This document shows positions 20,382 to 29,759 of a DNA stretch of 64,000 nt, in pieces. The position numbers and the translations under genes were made by a program. The notes beneath the pieces were generated by a model. The model made no database searches and was not told the origin of the DNA. It saw only the letters and a program-made list of their open reading frames with translations. This DNA comes from Jiella flava (GTDB lineage Bacteria; Pseudomonadota; Alphaproteobacteria; Rhizobiales; Rhizobiaceae), in the NCBI RefSeq assembly GCF_017349315.1, contig NZ_JAFMPP010000013.1:62001-126000 (forward strand). Direction: 5' to 3'. Each line of letters starts with the position of its first letter. Positions within the stretch are counted from its first letter, which is position 1.

Positions 20382-21821
20382 TCAGTTGGCGGCGATGCCC
20401 GCCTTCTCGGCCTTCTCGGTCTCGGTGCGCGTGCGCAGCGCCTCGCAAGGGTCATCGACGCTCGCGCGCGGCGTGAAAATGGTGAAGTCGTAGGGCGCGG
20501 GCTGATCTGCCTTCAACCCGTAATCGGCGGGCTTGCTGTCTTGGCCGGCGACTTCCATCATCCGCACCGACAGCGTGTGGCCGTCGGTGTCCTTCCGCTC
20601 GATGATCGATGGCACGCCGCGATCCTTGCGCACATGCCCTGCGCCGGCGATCAACACCGCCTTGTCGCCAGTTTTCGCCGCATCGATCATCGCTGCAGCG
20701 AGCGAGCGGTCACGCGCCTGCTGGGCATCGGCCATCGCCGCGAGCGCCGAGGACGGCATCAGACCACAATGGGCGTCGCGGATTTCGTCCATCAGTTCGG
20801 CAAGGTTTTCGGGCTTGACCGCATCGTCCAGCGATAACCGCTTGCGCTCCTCGGGCGGGAGAGCGCTAAGTCCATTGCGGGCCATGGAGCTGACGACCGC
20901 AGGGTCGAGATCGCCGCCGGAGACTGGCAGCCCCTCGCTCTTGGCCGCTTCGAACAGCGGCCGGTACATCGAAAAGTCCGGCCATCCGCGCTGCGACCAC
21001 GCCAGCTTGTCGCCAAGCGTATCGAGATCAAGCGACATGTCGGACTTGGTTCCGAAATCCGCAACAACGCCGTTCAGATGCTGCGGAATCATCTCGAAGA
21101 CCAGCGCCATATCGTTCGATTCTTTGGCAAGATCGGAAACGATGTCGGCCTGCAGGCGATGATGATCGGGATTGTCGTGATTTTCGCCGAGCAGAAGATA
21201 GCGGGCAGACTGGGCAGCGCCAAGCAACGATGCGGCGTCGGACGGGCGGCCATCACCCTGGAAGATGCCCCCCACCAGCGGATTGTCGCTGAAGAACCTG
21301 GATTTCCAATGCGCCTCGTCATCATCGAAACCCCGATTGGAAAGCCGGGTCGTTTCGAAGGCCGGATGCACCGCAGCGTCCGTAGCCGCCGCATCGCCCG
21401 CCGCGGCGACTTTGTTGAGAAAGGCAGCGGCACCATTCTTCGTACCGGTCGGTGTCGCGTCCGGAGCCAGCGCCGTTGCGCCGGCACCGCCAGCACCGTC
21501 ACCATCGCCATCCGTAGCGCCCGCCGTCAACGCGCGGTGCGATGCCCCTGCGAAAGGCTCGACCGTCGCCACATGCACGGAGGCGAAATCCTCGTCGCCC
21601 TTCTTACGATAGGCGAGTGAAACCCGATCCGACACACCCGGATCGCCAAACTTATCTCCGGCTGCCTTGTCATCGTCGGCAGCCTGAGCCGTCTTCGGAA
21701 CACGTGACGTCGCCAGAGCTGCGGGCACCGACGGGTCGGCCGGAATGCTCTGCGCAACGCTGTATCCGATCCCACCGAGGACCGCTGCAAGCGACGGAAC
21801 GATCCAATGACGTCGTTTCAA
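20382..21821 (-). CDS. ChaN-like (Tiki/DUF399) protein, probably exported
   Basis: The C-terminal 300 or so residues match the ChaN/haem-binding-uptake family (EreA/ChaN-like fold): YLLLGENHDNPDHHRLQADI, LVFEMIPQHLNGVV, DAHCGLMP and VLIAGAGHVRKDRGVPS near the end. Campylobacter ChaN is an iron-regulated haem-binding lipoprotein; other members are putative proteases. No ATG is well placed; a TTG at 21821 gives LKRRHWIVPSLAAVLGGIGY, a signal-anchor-like N-terminus, and the frame stays open upstream. An Ala/Asp-rich linker (about residues 40-170) precedes the domain. No haem or iron genes are adjacent. Confidence 0.75.
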   Translation of the reverse strand: MKRRHWIVPSLAAVLGGIGYSVAQSIPADPSVPAALATSRVPKTAQAADDDKAAGDKFGDPGVSDRVSLAYRKKGDEDFASVHVATVEPFAGASHRALTAGATDGDGDGAGGAGATALAPDATPTGTKNGAAAFLNKVAAAGDAAATDAAVHPAFETTRLSNRGFDDDEAHWKSRFFSDNPLVGGIFQGDGRPSDAASLLGAAQSARYLLLGENHDNPDHHRLQADIVSDLAKESNDMALVFEMIPQHLNGVVADFGTKSDMSLDLDTLGDKLAWSQRGWPDFSMYRPLFEAAKSEGLPVSGGDLDPAVVSSMARNGLSALPPEERKRLSLDDAVKPENLAELMDEIRDAHCGLMPSSALAAMADAQQARDRSLAAAMIDAAKTGDKAVLIAGAGHVRKDRGVPSIIERKDTDGHTLSVRMMEVAGQDSKPADYGLKADQPAPYDFTIFTPRASVDDPCEALRTRTETEKAEKAGIAAN

Positions 21822-21997
21822 GTTTGAAGGCCCCCAGAACTCCAAATGGCAGCTTTGTCTCCTTCCCCAAGGAATCAAAGCCTTCGCACACTTTCCGCAT
21901 TGCGCAATCTTGTGGCAAAACTATTGCAGAACAGCTGTTGGCGACAAAAATATCCGCCCGAAAGGTTTCGTCCACAGGCTTTGACCGGATTTTGCCG

Positions 21998-23137
21998 TCA
22001 TTTCTCCCCTAGCAACGCCCGCGCGGTGATCATCCGCATGATTTCATTGGTGCCCTCGAGGATCTGATGAACCCGAAGATCGCGAACGATCTTCTCGATT
22101 CCATAGTCGGCGAGATAGCCATAGCCACCATGCAGTTGCAGCGCCATATTGGCGACCTCGAAGCTGGTGTCGGTGACAAAGCGCTTGGCCATGGCGCAGA
22201 ACTTCGTCGCGTCGGGGGCCTTGCAGTCGAGCTTCCACGCCGCCTGGCGCAGAAACACGCGAGCAGCCTGCAGCTCGGTCTCCATATCGGCGAGGCGGAA
22301 CTGCAGCGCCTGAAATTCGGTCAGCGCTCGGCCGAAGGCTTTTCGCTCGCGCATATAGTTGACCGCCTTGTCGAGCGCGGCCTGGGCAGCGCCGAGAGCG
22401 CAGGCAGCAATGTTGAGCCGCCCCCCGTCGAGCCCCATCATCGCGTAGAAAAAGCCCTTGCCCGCCTCGCCGAGAAGGTTCGTCGCCGGCACCCGGCACG
22501 CGTCGAAATGCACCTCAGCGGTCGGCTGTGCGGTCCAGCCCATCTTGGTTTCCGGCGCCCCGAAGCTGAGGCCCGGCCGGCCGTTTTCGACGAGAATCGC
22601 TGAAATCCCGCGCGCCCCGGCCTCGCCAGTGCGGGCCATGACGAGGTAAAGGTCGGAGAAGCCCGCGCCCGAAATGAAACTCTTGGTGCCATCGAGCACA
22701 TAGTCATCGCCCTCGCGCCGGGCGCTGGTGCGCAGCGCCGAGGCATCCGAGCCCGAGCCGGGCTCGGTCAGGCAGTAGCTGCCAACAGCCTGCATCGTGG
22801 CCAGCTTCGGCAGCCATTCGGCCCGCTGAGCGTCGGTGCCGAAGCTGTCGACCATCCAGGCGACCATGTTGTGGATCGACAGAAAGGCCGAGACCGTCGG
22901 ATCGCCATAAGACAGCGCCTCGAAGATCAGCGCGGCGTCGAGGCGTGACAGGCCGGAGCCATAGTCGTCGCGCACATAGATCGCCGCCATGCCAAGCTGT
23001 GCAACCTCCTCCAACACCTCGCGCGGCAGGCTCTTGTCGGCCTCCCAGACGGCCGCGAACGGCGCCATCTTCTCCGTCGCAAAGCCGCGCGCCATCGCAA
23101 AGATCTGCTCCTGCTCGTCACTCAGCGCGAAATCCAT
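21998..23137 (-). CDS. Acyl-CoA dehydrogenase, isobutyryl-CoA dehydrogenase-like
   Basis: 379 residues of a standard FAD acyl-CoA dehydrogenase. Visible signatures: GSYCLTEPGSGSDASALRTSA (near 124-144, FAD/substrate loop), the C-terminal QLHGGYGYLADYGIEKIVRD and HQILEGTNEIMR. The ACYL pattern ALSYGDPTVSAFLSIHNMVAWMVD resembles the ACAD8 (isobutyryl-CoA dehydrogenase) branch of valine degradation, with the catalytic Glu expected in the YGIEKIVRD region. Substrate assignment is by resemblance only. No other branched-chain catabolic gene is adjacent. Confidence 0.88.
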   Translation of the reverse strand: MDFALSDEQEQIFAMARGFATEKMAPFAAVWEADKSLPREVLEEVAQLGMAAIYVRDDYGSGLSRLDAALIFEALSYGDPTVSAFLSIHNMVAWMVDSFGTDAQRAEWLPKLATMQAVGSYCLTEPGSGSDASALRTSARREGDDYVLDGTKSFISGAGFSDLYLVMARTGEAGARGISAILVENGRPGLSFGAPETKMGWTAQPTAEVHFDACRVPATNLLGEAGKGFFYAMMGLDGGRLNIAACALGAAQAALDKAVNYMRERKAFGRALTEFQALQFRLADMETELQAARVFLRQAAWKLDCKAPDATKFCAMAKRFVTDTSFEVANMALQLHGGYGYLADYGIEKIVRDLRVHQILEGTNEIMRMITARALLGEK

Positions 23138-23248
23138 CGAACCGCTCCCTCGCCCCCGTCACCTCGCCCGAAAATGCCAGCGCCTGGCGCTTTTCGAGAG
23201 GCGGCATCCAGCCAGACCCGGCGGCATTGTGATGCCACCTCGTGGATT

Positions 23249-23303
23249 GAATTTGACATTTGCATCCCGGTTGGGGTCGTCCTTTGGATGAAATGTCAAA
23301 TTC
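23249..23303. repeat. Long inverted repeat
   Basis: Arms GAATTTGACATTTGCATCC (23249-23267) and GGATGAAATGTCAAATTC (23286-23303) pair over 18 bases with a single bulged G, around an 18-base loop. There is no T run. The ACATTT/AAATGT core recurs in the palindrome at 8721-8760. Confidence 0.8.
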
Positions 23304-23345
23304 GAAAAATCCCCGAGGATCATAACCTTGGCTCGTGGTCATTGC

Positions 23346-23398
23346 GATTCCGACATGTGCTGTGCGGTCTCCACACCACGGGACCAAATGTCGGAATC
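23346..23398. repeat. Second inverted repeat with related arms
   Basis: Arms GATTCCGACAT (23346-23356) and ATGTCGGAATC (23388-23398) pair perfectly over 11 bases. They share the pattern GA-W-T-Y-Y-GACAT with the arms of the repeat at 23249-23303, so the two look like diverged copies of one element placed in tandem. Confidence 0.7.
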
Positions 23399-23648
23399 GG
23401 AACACCGGCGCGCGCCGCGTCGGTTTGGATGCAACACGCCTTGTCACGATTCTTTCGCGAAATGTGGGTTCTGCCCGGCTCAAACTTGGAAGCAGTCCTT
23501 GCAATTCTTCCGAACTGTCATTGATGGAACGGAACCCTCGTGCAGTTCTTCGGCCTGATTGCCAAGATGGCGCTCAAGGCCATCCGTGGAGACGGCGCTC
23601 TGCCAACGCTAGCCATCCGCTTGGTCACGGCTCCCTCTTTGAAACAGG

Positions 23649-23680
23649 CAAAGCCGGGGGCGCCACCGCCCCCGGCTTTG
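23649..23680. terminator. Strong GC-rich hairpin 3' of sgaA
   Basis: A 14-base-pair perfect stem, CAAAGCCGGGGGCG with CGCCCCCGGCTTTG, around a four-base loop, 82 bases beyond the sgaA stop. The T tract is poor on either strand, so it may terminate weakly or protect the serine-cycle mRNA 3' end. Confidence 0.6.
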
Positions 23681-23762
23681 TCGTCATGGCAAAATACTGA
23701 GAATTATGACGTGAGAGCGTCCGTTTTGGCCTTTTGAAAGACGCAAGGTGCTCGAATGTCGC

Positions 23763-24989
23763 TCAGTGGATCCCCTGTTTCAAGGCCTTTACCGCAGCAT
23801 CGATGTCGGTCAGGACATCGAAGCGGTTGAGCATCTCGCCGAAGCGGCGAACGATCGTTGTCAGTTCTTCCTCAGATAGGAGATTGAGGATGCCGACACG
23901 CACCTGCGTCGGCTCCGACAGCGTCGGCCAAATGCCGAATCCTTCACTCCGGCAGGCGGTAACGAACTCCTTTTCCCGGCCCTTCAGATCACCCGGCAGA
24001 TCGAGCACGATCAGGCTGGTCATGTTCGAGGTGATAGTGCAGCCCATCGCCTGCAGCGCCGCCCGCAGCGCCCGTTCAGCGGTGCGGTAGCGCTCCGAGC
24101 GCTGCAACAGACCCTGCTCCAGCACCATGCGCAGCGCCTCATGGAAAGAAGCGACGGCATAGGGCGAGTGGGTGCGATGATAGGTGCCCTTCTCGACGTC
24201 CTGGCCATCGATAATGCCCCAATGACGCGCCTCCATCAGCGGGTGATGGACGAAGCTGCGGGCACCGATTTTGCGCAATTCGGCAATGTAGCGGTCGGAA
24301 AAGCTCACCGGCGCATAGGTCAAAGGCAACGCCATCATACCCTTTTGCGGACAGGACGCCCAGCCGACGATGCCGGGATGGTCATCGATCTTCAGTTCCG
24401 CAATGCCGAGTGAGGAGACCGCGTCGATCAGCCCCAGTACGCCGTGGCGCTCGCAGGCCTCGGAGAACCCTTTGACGTCGTTGACGCGGCCGGAGCCGGT
24501 TTCCCAGTGGGCCATTGCCGCCCATTTCGGCTTGTGCTCGGCCAACGCCGCCTCGACGATCTCGCCGGTGACGGATTGGCCGTGCGGCACTCGGATGGTG
24601 ATGACGGAGGCAGCCTGGGGGTCGAGCGGATTGGCGTTCAGCTCCTCCTCGGTCGCCGCTTTCATACGGACCGACAGCGCGTCGATGTCAGAGAAGGTGC
24701 CGTTGACGAACATCACGATCTTGTCGCCCGGATGGACGACCGAGAACATGGCGTCGAGACCGCTCCAGCCGGTGCCGGCGATGCCGAAGGTGTGGACGTT
24801 TTGGGTGCCGAAGATCTCGCGCAGCATCTGCTTGCACTCGATCATGCCGCGCAGGACGTCCGGCTGCATGTGATCGGCAACGCCCGGGCTCGTATAAGCC
24901 GCGAGAACCCGATCGGCGGTATTGCCCGGGCCGGGACCGGCGGCGATGGTGTTCGGAATGTCGAGGCGCGGAAAAATGGGCGCGTTCAT
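23763..24989 (-). CDS. sgaA: Serine--glyoxylate aminotransferase
   Basis: Transfers the amino group of serine to glyoxylate, giving hydroxypyruvate and glycine, a core serine-cycle step. 408 residues of a class V PLP aminotransferase (AGXT/SPT family). The cofactor lysine is in GWASCPQKGMMALPLTYAPV (near 193-212); N-terminal NTIAAGPGPGNTADRVLAAY matches the family. The start MNAPIFPRL is preceded by GAGGAGGAGA. It is last in the mcl-mtkA-mtkB-hprA-sgaA run, 274 bases after hprA. Confidence 0.93.
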   Translation of the reverse strand: MNAPIFPRLDIPNTIAAGPGPGNTADRVLAAYTSPGVADHMQPDVLRGMIECKQMLREIFGTQNVHTFGIAGTGWSGLDAMFSVVHPGDKIVMFVNGTFSDIDALSVRMKAATEEELNANPLDPQAASVITIRVPHGQSVTGEIVEAALAEHKPKWAAMAHWETGSGRVNDVKGFSEACERHGVLGLIDAVSSLGIAELKIDDHPGIVGWASCPQKGMMALPLTYAPVSFSDRYIAELRKIGARSFVHHPLMEARHWGIIDGQDVEKGTYHRTHSPYAVASFHEALRMVLEQGLLQRSERYRTAERALRAALQAMGCTITSNMTSLIVLDLPGDLKGREKEFVTACRSEGFGIWPTLSEPTQVRVGILNLLSEEELTTIVRRFGEMLNRFDVLTDIDAAVKALKQGIH

Positions 24990-25263
24990 TGAGTCTCCTC
25001 CTCTTGTGACGGGGCGCATGCCGCGATGTCGCATCGCATGCCCGCACGCCGATCTGGCAAACGGGCCCAGTCACGCCCTTGATTGCAAAAAGACGGTGCG
25101 ACAGGGTTTTTGGCCACGCTCACGCGGGTGCTTCCTGCTGCCCCATCGGGTACTCGTACCGACCGCAACGGATAGAGCCGTGCCGAAGCGGACCCTGGCG
25201 GATGCCCGATCGACCACCTGAAATGGCCGCCGGGCCACAGCACCAGCTCACGCCCAGCGCAGG

Positions 25264-26232
25264 TTAAGCGACGCGGTTGGGCAAATTCTCGCCGGCGAAG
25301 AATGCGTCGAGATTGTCGGCCACCATCATGCCCATCGCCTCACGCGTCGCCCTGGTCGCGCTGCCGAGATGCGGCAACAGGACCGCATTGGTCTGGAGGA
25401 GTGCCGCTGGGATCGTCGGCTCGTCCTCATAGACGTCGAGGCCAGCGCCGGCGATCGTGCGGCTGCGCAGCGCATCGGCGAGCGCCTGCCCATCGATAAT
25501 CTCGCCGCGCGCCGTATTCACCAGAATCCCCGTGGGCTTCATCAGCGCCAGTCGCTCGGCATTGATCAGGTGAAAATTCTCCGCGCCGCCTGGCATATGG
25601 AGCGAAACGGCGTCAGCCTCATGCAGCACGGCCTCGATGGAATCGCGGGACTGAGCGGCGGATTCTGCCGCCAGATCCGGCGCGATCGGAAAGGCGTCAT
25701 AATAAATGACCTTCATGCCGAAGCCATGATGGGCGCGCTTTGCCGCCGAGCGGCCGATCCGGCCGAAGCCGAGGACACCAAAGGTCGCACCCGAGACCTT
25801 GGCGCCCATCATGTGGGTCGGGCGCCAGCCGGTCCAACGGCCGGCCCTCACCTGACGCTCGCCTTCCGAGGTGCGCCGCGCGACCATCAACATCAAGGTG
25901 ATCACCAAATCTGCAGTGCATTCCGAGAGAACCCCAGGTGTATTGGTCACGACAATGCCGGCGGCCTTGGCGGCGTCGAGGTCGATATGGCTAAAGCCGA
26001 CACCATAATTGCCGAGGATTCTGACCCGCGATCTTGACTGAGGAAAAAGCTCGGCAGGCAGCTTGTCGCTGATCGTCGGACAAATGGCGTCATACTTAGC
26101 AAAGGCCGTTGCGATCGCATTACTCGCCATCGCAACATCCGTCGGGTTCAGCGTCGCATTATAACTCTTCGACAGTCGCTTCTCCACCACCGCCGGCCAG
26201 CGGCGGGTGACTAAGATCTTGGGTTTTGCCAT
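25264..26232 (-). CDS. hprA: Hydroxypyruvate/glyoxylate reductase (D-2-hydroxyacid dehydrogenase)
   Basis: Reduces hydroxypyruvate to D-glycerate, the step after SgaA in the serine cycle. 322 residues of the D-isomer-specific dehydrogenase family: nucleotide motif GVLGFGRIGRSAAKRAHHG (near 146-164), catalytic Arg in NTARGEIIDGQALAD (near 233-247), Glu in DVYEDEP and His in LLPHLGSATRATRE (near 284). It starts six bases after the mtkB stop. Substrate preference is inferred from context. Confidence 0.92.
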   Translation of the reverse strand: MAKPKILVTRRWPAVVEKRLSKSYNATLNPTDVAMASNAIATAFAKYDAICPTISDKLPAELFPQSRSRVRILGNYGVGFSHIDLDAAKAAGIVVTNTPGVLSECTADLVITLMLMVARRTSEGERQVRAGRWTGWRPTHMMGAKVSGATFGVLGFGRIGRSAAKRAHHGFGMKVIYYDAFPIAPDLAAESAAQSRDSIEAVLHEADAVSLHMPGGAENFHLINAERLALMKPTGILVNTARGEIIDGQALADALRSRTIAGAGLDVYEDEPTIPAALLQTNAVLLPHLGSATRATREAMGMMVADNLDAFFAGENLPNRVA

Positions 26233-26238
26233 CGCGCT

Positions 26239-27138
26239 TCAAGCCGCTTGCTTGGTCTCGCCGAGAAGATTGGCAACGGTTTCGCCAAAGGCGGACGGAT
26301 GCGGGATGATGTGGTGGCCGCATTCGCGAATGATCTCCACCTTCTCCTGGGCCGATTCGCCCTCGCCCGAAACGATCGCGCCGGCATGGCCCATGCGCTT
26401 GCCCTTCGGCGCGGACAGACCGGCGATATAAGCCAGAAGCGGCTTGGAGAAATGCTCCTTGGCCCAGCGCGCCGCGTCCACCTCCTGCGGGCCGCCGATC
26501 TCGCCGATCATCACCACCGCGTCGGTCTCTTCGTCCTTCTCGAACAGCTCCAGAAGATCGCGGAAGGAGGAACCGTTGATCGGATCGCCGCCAATGCCGA
26601 TGCTGGTCGACACGCCGATGCCCCGCGCCTGCAGCTGGCTCGCCGCCTCGTAGCTGAGCGTGCCGGATCGCGCCACGATGCCGATCCGGCCGGGCGTGTA
26701 GATCGAGCCTGGCATAATGCCCATCATCGCCTGTCCGGCAGTGATCATACCAGCGCAATTCGGCCCCATCAACATCATCCGGTTTTCCGCCCGGTAACGG
26801 CGCATGTAGCGTTTCACCCGCATCATATCCTGGGCCGGAATGCCGTCGGTGATGCAGACACAGGTCTTGATGCCGCTATCGGCCGCTTCCATGATCGAAT
26901 CGGCGGCAAAGGGCGGCGGCACGAAGACGATCGAGGCCTCCGCACCGGTTTCGGCGACGGCGCCCTTGACGGTCGAAAACACCGGCAGGCCGAGATGGGT
27001 CGTGCCGCCCTTGCCGGGAGTCACGCCGCCGACGACCTGGGTGCCGTAAGCCTTCATTTCCTCGGCGTGGAAGCTGCCGATCCGGCCGGTAATCCCCTGC
27101 ACCAGAACCTTGGTCTCTTTGGTGAGCAAAATAGCCAT
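26239..27138 (-). CDS. mtkB: Malate--CoA ligase (malate thiokinase) alpha subunit
   Basis: With MtkA, activates malate to malyl-CoA using ATP. 299 residues homologous to succinyl-CoA synthetase alpha (SucD): CoA-binding [19 protein letters not shown] near the N-terminus, [18 protein letters not shown], and the phospho-histidine loop [20 protein letters not shown] (near 253-272). A SucD role is possible by sequence, but the flanking mcl, hprA and sgaA genes argue for malate. The start is [10 protein letters not shown]; the frame is open 34 codons upstream into mtkA, which is not family sequence. Confidence 0.92.
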   Translation of the reverse strand: MAILLTKETKVLVQGITGRIGSFHAEEMKAYGTQVVGGVTPGKGGTTHLGLPVFSTVKGAVAETGAEASIVFVPPPFAADSIMEAADSGIKTCVCITDGIPAQDMMRVKRYMRRYRAENRMMLMGPNCAGMITAGQAMMGIMPGSIYTPGRIGIVARSGTLSYEAASQLQARGIGVSTSIGIGGDPINGSSFRDLLELFEKDEETDAVVMIGEIGGPQEVDAARWAKEHFSKPLLAYIAGLSAPKGKRMGHAGAIVSGEGESAQEKVEIIRECGHHIIPHPSAFGETVANLLGETKQAA

Positions 27139-27154
27139 TGAACTTCGTCTCCCG

Positions 27155-28336
27155 TCAGGCCGCGGCGCTGTGGCCGAGCTTTTTCCATTCGGCAACCGCC
27201 ATCTCGGCTGCATCGGCGAGCGTATCGGCAATGATGACATCCGGCGCCTTCTCGGCGAGGATCCTTTTGCCCTCTTCGACCTTGGTGCCGGATAGCCGTA
27301 CGATCAGCGGCAGGTCGAGGCCTACCTCTTCCCGCGCCTTGACGACGCCCTCGGCGACCCAGTCGCAGCGATTGATGCCGGCGAAGATATTGACGAGGAT
27401 CACCTTGACGTTGCTGTCCTGGAGAACGGCGCGGAAACTCTTGGCCACCCGTTCGGGGCTCGCTCCGCCGCCGATGTCGAGGAAATTCGCCGGCTCGCCG
27501 CCCGACAGCTTGATCATGTCGAGCGTCGCCATAGCGAGGCCGGCGCCGTTGATGATACAGCCGATTTCGCCGTCGAGACCGACGTAGGACAGGCCGCGAT
27601 CCGAGGCGAAGGTCTCGCGCGGATCCTCCTGGCTCTTGTCGCGCATTTCGGAAATGTCCGGCCGGCGGAACAGCGCGTTCTCGTCGAAGCTCATCTTACA
27701 ATCGAGCGCGACGAGTTCGCCCTTGGAGATCACCAGCGGATTGATCTCCAGCATGGTGGCGTCAAAGTCGCGAAACACCCGGTAGCAGGCCAGCAGCGTG
27801 TCGGTCGCCTTGCTGACCACCGAGCCGTCGAGGCCGAGACCGAACGCCAGTTCGCGTGCCTGGAACTTCTGCATGCCGGCGCCCGGATCGACGGTGATCT
27901 GGATCAGGCTGTCAGGCTCCTTTTCGGCGATCTCTTCGACCTCCATGCCGCCCGAGGCCGACGCCATGATCTTGATCCGCTCCGCCTTCCGATCAAGAAC
28001 GATGCCGAGATAGAGTTCGCGCTCGATCGGTACCGTCTCCTCGATATAGAGGCGGTTGACGAGGTTGCCCTTCGGGCCGGTCTGCTGGGTGACGAGGCGC
28101 CGGCCCATGAGGTTGTCGGCCGCCCGTTCCACCTCCTCTTCGCTGCGGCACAAGATGATGCCGCCGGCCTTGCCGCGTGCGCCTGAGTGGATCTGCGCTT
28201 TGACCACCCAGGCCTTGCCGCCGATCTCGCTGGCACGATAGCGGGCCTGTTCGGGACTATAGGCGATGCCGCCGCGCGGCAGCTTGACCCCATGGGTGGC
28301 CAACAGCTCTTTCGCCTGGAATTCGTGGATGTTCAT
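27155..28336 (-). CDS. mtkA: Malate--CoA ligase (malate thiokinase) beta subunit
   Basis: ATP-grasp partner of MtkB, 393 residues, homologous to SucC. It begins [20 protein letters not shown] as SucC/MtkA proteins do. [20 protein letters not shown] (near 46-65) binds nucleotide; [20 protein letters not shown] carries the metal ligands near 199-218; [20 protein letters not shown] and [13 protein letters not shown] are at the CoA-ligase interface. 16 bases separate it from mtkB. Malate rather than succinate is inferred from neighbours. Confidence 0.92.
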   Translation of the reverse strand: MNIHEFQAKELLATHGVKLPRGGIAYSPEQARYRASEIGGKAWVVKAQIHSGARGKAGGIILCRSEEEVERAADNLMGRRLVTQQTGPKGNLVNRLYIEETVPIERELYLGIVLDRKAERIKIMASASGGMEVEEIAEKEPDSLIQITVDPGAGMQKFQARELAFGLGLDGSVVSKATDTLLACYRVFRDFDATMLEINPLVISKGELVALDCKMSFDENALFRRPDISEMRDKSQEDPRETFASDRGLSYVGLDGEIGCIINGAGLAMATLDMIKLSGGEPANFLDIGGGASPERVAKSFRAVLQDSNVKVILVNIFAGINRCDWVAEGVVKAREEVGLDLPLIVRLSGTKVEEGKRILAEKAPDVIIADTLADAAEMAVAEWKKLGHSAAA

Positions 28337-28445
28337 CGGGGCCTCCTCGTTTGCAGCGTGATGCCGGCAAGCAGCGGAACGGTCGGGTGATGGTGCGGCC
28401 ACTGGCGGGCGCACCGTCGCGTGAATGATGGTCGGCGCAGCGGTC

Positions 28446-29390
28446 TCAGCCGGCGCGGGCGCGAATGGCGTCGTCGACGGCGATGACGTTTCTCGCCATG
28501 CGCTCCGACGCCGCGTCGATCATCTTGCCATCGAGGCTCGCCGCGCCCTTGCCGGCAGCGGCGGCCTCCTTCAGCGCCGCGAGAATGCGGCGGGCCTTGT
28601 CGACCTCGCCTCCAAGCGGCGAGAATTCGTCATTGGCAAGCGCGATCTGGCTGGGATGGATCGCCCATTTGCCCTCGATGCCCAGCGCCGCGCCGCGCTT
28701 GGCGGCCGCCCGGTAGCCGTCCGGATCGGAGAAGTCGCCGAATGGACCGTCGATCGGCCGCAAGCCATAGGCCCGGCAGGCGACGGTCATGCGTGACAGC
28801 GCGAAATGCCATTGGTCGCCGGGATAGTCCGGGTGAAGGCCGCCGATATTGACGGTGCGCGCCTTGTTGAAGGCGGCATAGTCGGCAACGCCGAAATGCA
28901 GCGCCTCGAGCCGCGAGGGCGCGGCGGCGATCGCCTCGACATTGGCCATGCCGAGGGGCGTCTCGATCAGCGCCTCGATACCGACCTTGTTGCGATAGCC
29001 CCTGGCCATCTCGATCTGGTTGAGCAGCGCCTCGACCATGTAGACGTCGGCCGGCACGCCAACCTTCGGGATCATCACCATGTCCAGCTTGTCGCCGGCC
29101 TGCTCCATGACGTCGACCACGTCACGATACATGTAATGGGTGTCGAGGCCATTGATGCGGACCGACATGGTCTTGTTCTTGGCCTTCCAGTCGATCTCGT
29201 TCAGCGCCGCGATGATGTTGCGGCGGGCGCGCTCTTTATCGTCCGGCGCGACGGCATCCTCGATATCGAGAAAGATGCAGTCGGCGGCGCTGTCGGCGGC
29301 CTTTTCGATCATCGTCGGATTCGATCCGGGCACTGCCAGCGTCGAGCGCTGGACCCGCATGGTCCGCAGGTTGTGTATCGAATGGCTCAT
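28446..29390 (-). CDS. mcl: L-malyl-CoA/beta-methylmalyl-CoA lyase
   Basis: Cleaves malyl-CoA to acetyl-CoA and glyoxylate. 314 residues of the CitE/malyl-CoA lyase TIM-barrel family: [20 protein letters not shown] (15-34), metal and CoA contacts in [20 protein letters not shown] (near 37-56), [14 protein letters not shown] (near 107) and [20 protein letters not shown] (near 138-157). A good GGGAGGAG site precedes the ATG. First structural gene of the serine-cycle run and 110 bases ahead of mtkA. Confidence 0.94.
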   Translation of the reverse strand: MSHSIHNLRTMRVQRSTLAVPGSNPTMIEKAADSAADCIFLDIEDAVAPDDKERARRNIIAALNEIDWKAKNKTMSVRINGLDTHYMYRDVVDVMEQAGDKLDMVMIPKVGVPADVYMVEALLNQIEMARGYRNKVGIEALIETPLGMANVEAIAAAPSRLEALHFGVADYAAFNKARTVNIGGLHPDYPGDQWHFALSRMTVACRAYGLRPIDGPFGDFSDPDGYRAAAKRGAALGIEGKWAIHPSQIALANDEFSPLGGEVDKARRILAALKEAAAAGKGAASLDGKMIDAASERMARNVIAVDDAIRARAG

Positions 29391-29759
29391 TCTGTGCTCC
29401 TCCCAATCCGGCCGCCATGGCAGCCGCCGGCCGTTGCCCGGTGCGGACAGGCAGATGGTTTCCGGTGCCGAGCGGCCGCATGGCAGCGCCGCTTATCACC
29501 AAGCCTCTCCCGACGTTTCGACCGCTTTGCGGCCCGATGCCTGGCGAAGATCCATCCCCGCTGCACCGCGTCGCGTCTCAGGCCGACTGCCTCCCGTCGT
29601 CTGTCCGTCCCTGAAGGCTATGGCAGAGGAGCCAGCACCAGCCACACACTGGCGGATAGAAAGTCATCGTCCTGAGACCAGTTGCCGCCTACCCGTTTGG
29701 AGAACCGATCGACCCGCGGGGCTGGCCGCCGGCGCATCGCCAGCCACAATGGCAAGCGA
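29391..29759. promoter_or_regulatory. Gap between the LuxR-type regulator and mcl
   Basis: 369 bases without a gene, between two minus-strand genes. It is the natural place for the promoter of mcl-mtkA-mtkB-hprA-sgaA. No clear terminator or palindrome was recognised by eye. Confidence 0.4.

Larger units (their letters stand above)
23138..23762. other. 625-base intergenic region rich in palindromes
   Basis: Between acyl-CoA dehydrogenase and sgaA, both on the minus strand. It contains two large inverted repeats (23249-23303 and 23346-23398) and a 14-base-pair hairpin (23649-23680), listed separately. Frames on the plus strand, such as one ending at 23700, have no recognisable domain and are treated as chance. 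Confidence 0.6.

Noticed and set aside
23335-23700. 121-codon frame on the plus strand in the palindrome-rich gap
   Set aside because: It runs through the palindromes and the hairpin, has no recognisable domain and no ribosome binding site.
26239-28336. Reading mtkA/mtkB as succinyl-CoA synthetase sucC/sucD
   Set aside because: Sequence alone cannot exclude it, but flanking mcl, hprA and sgaA, and the absence of sucAB or mdh nearby, make malate thiokinase the better call.
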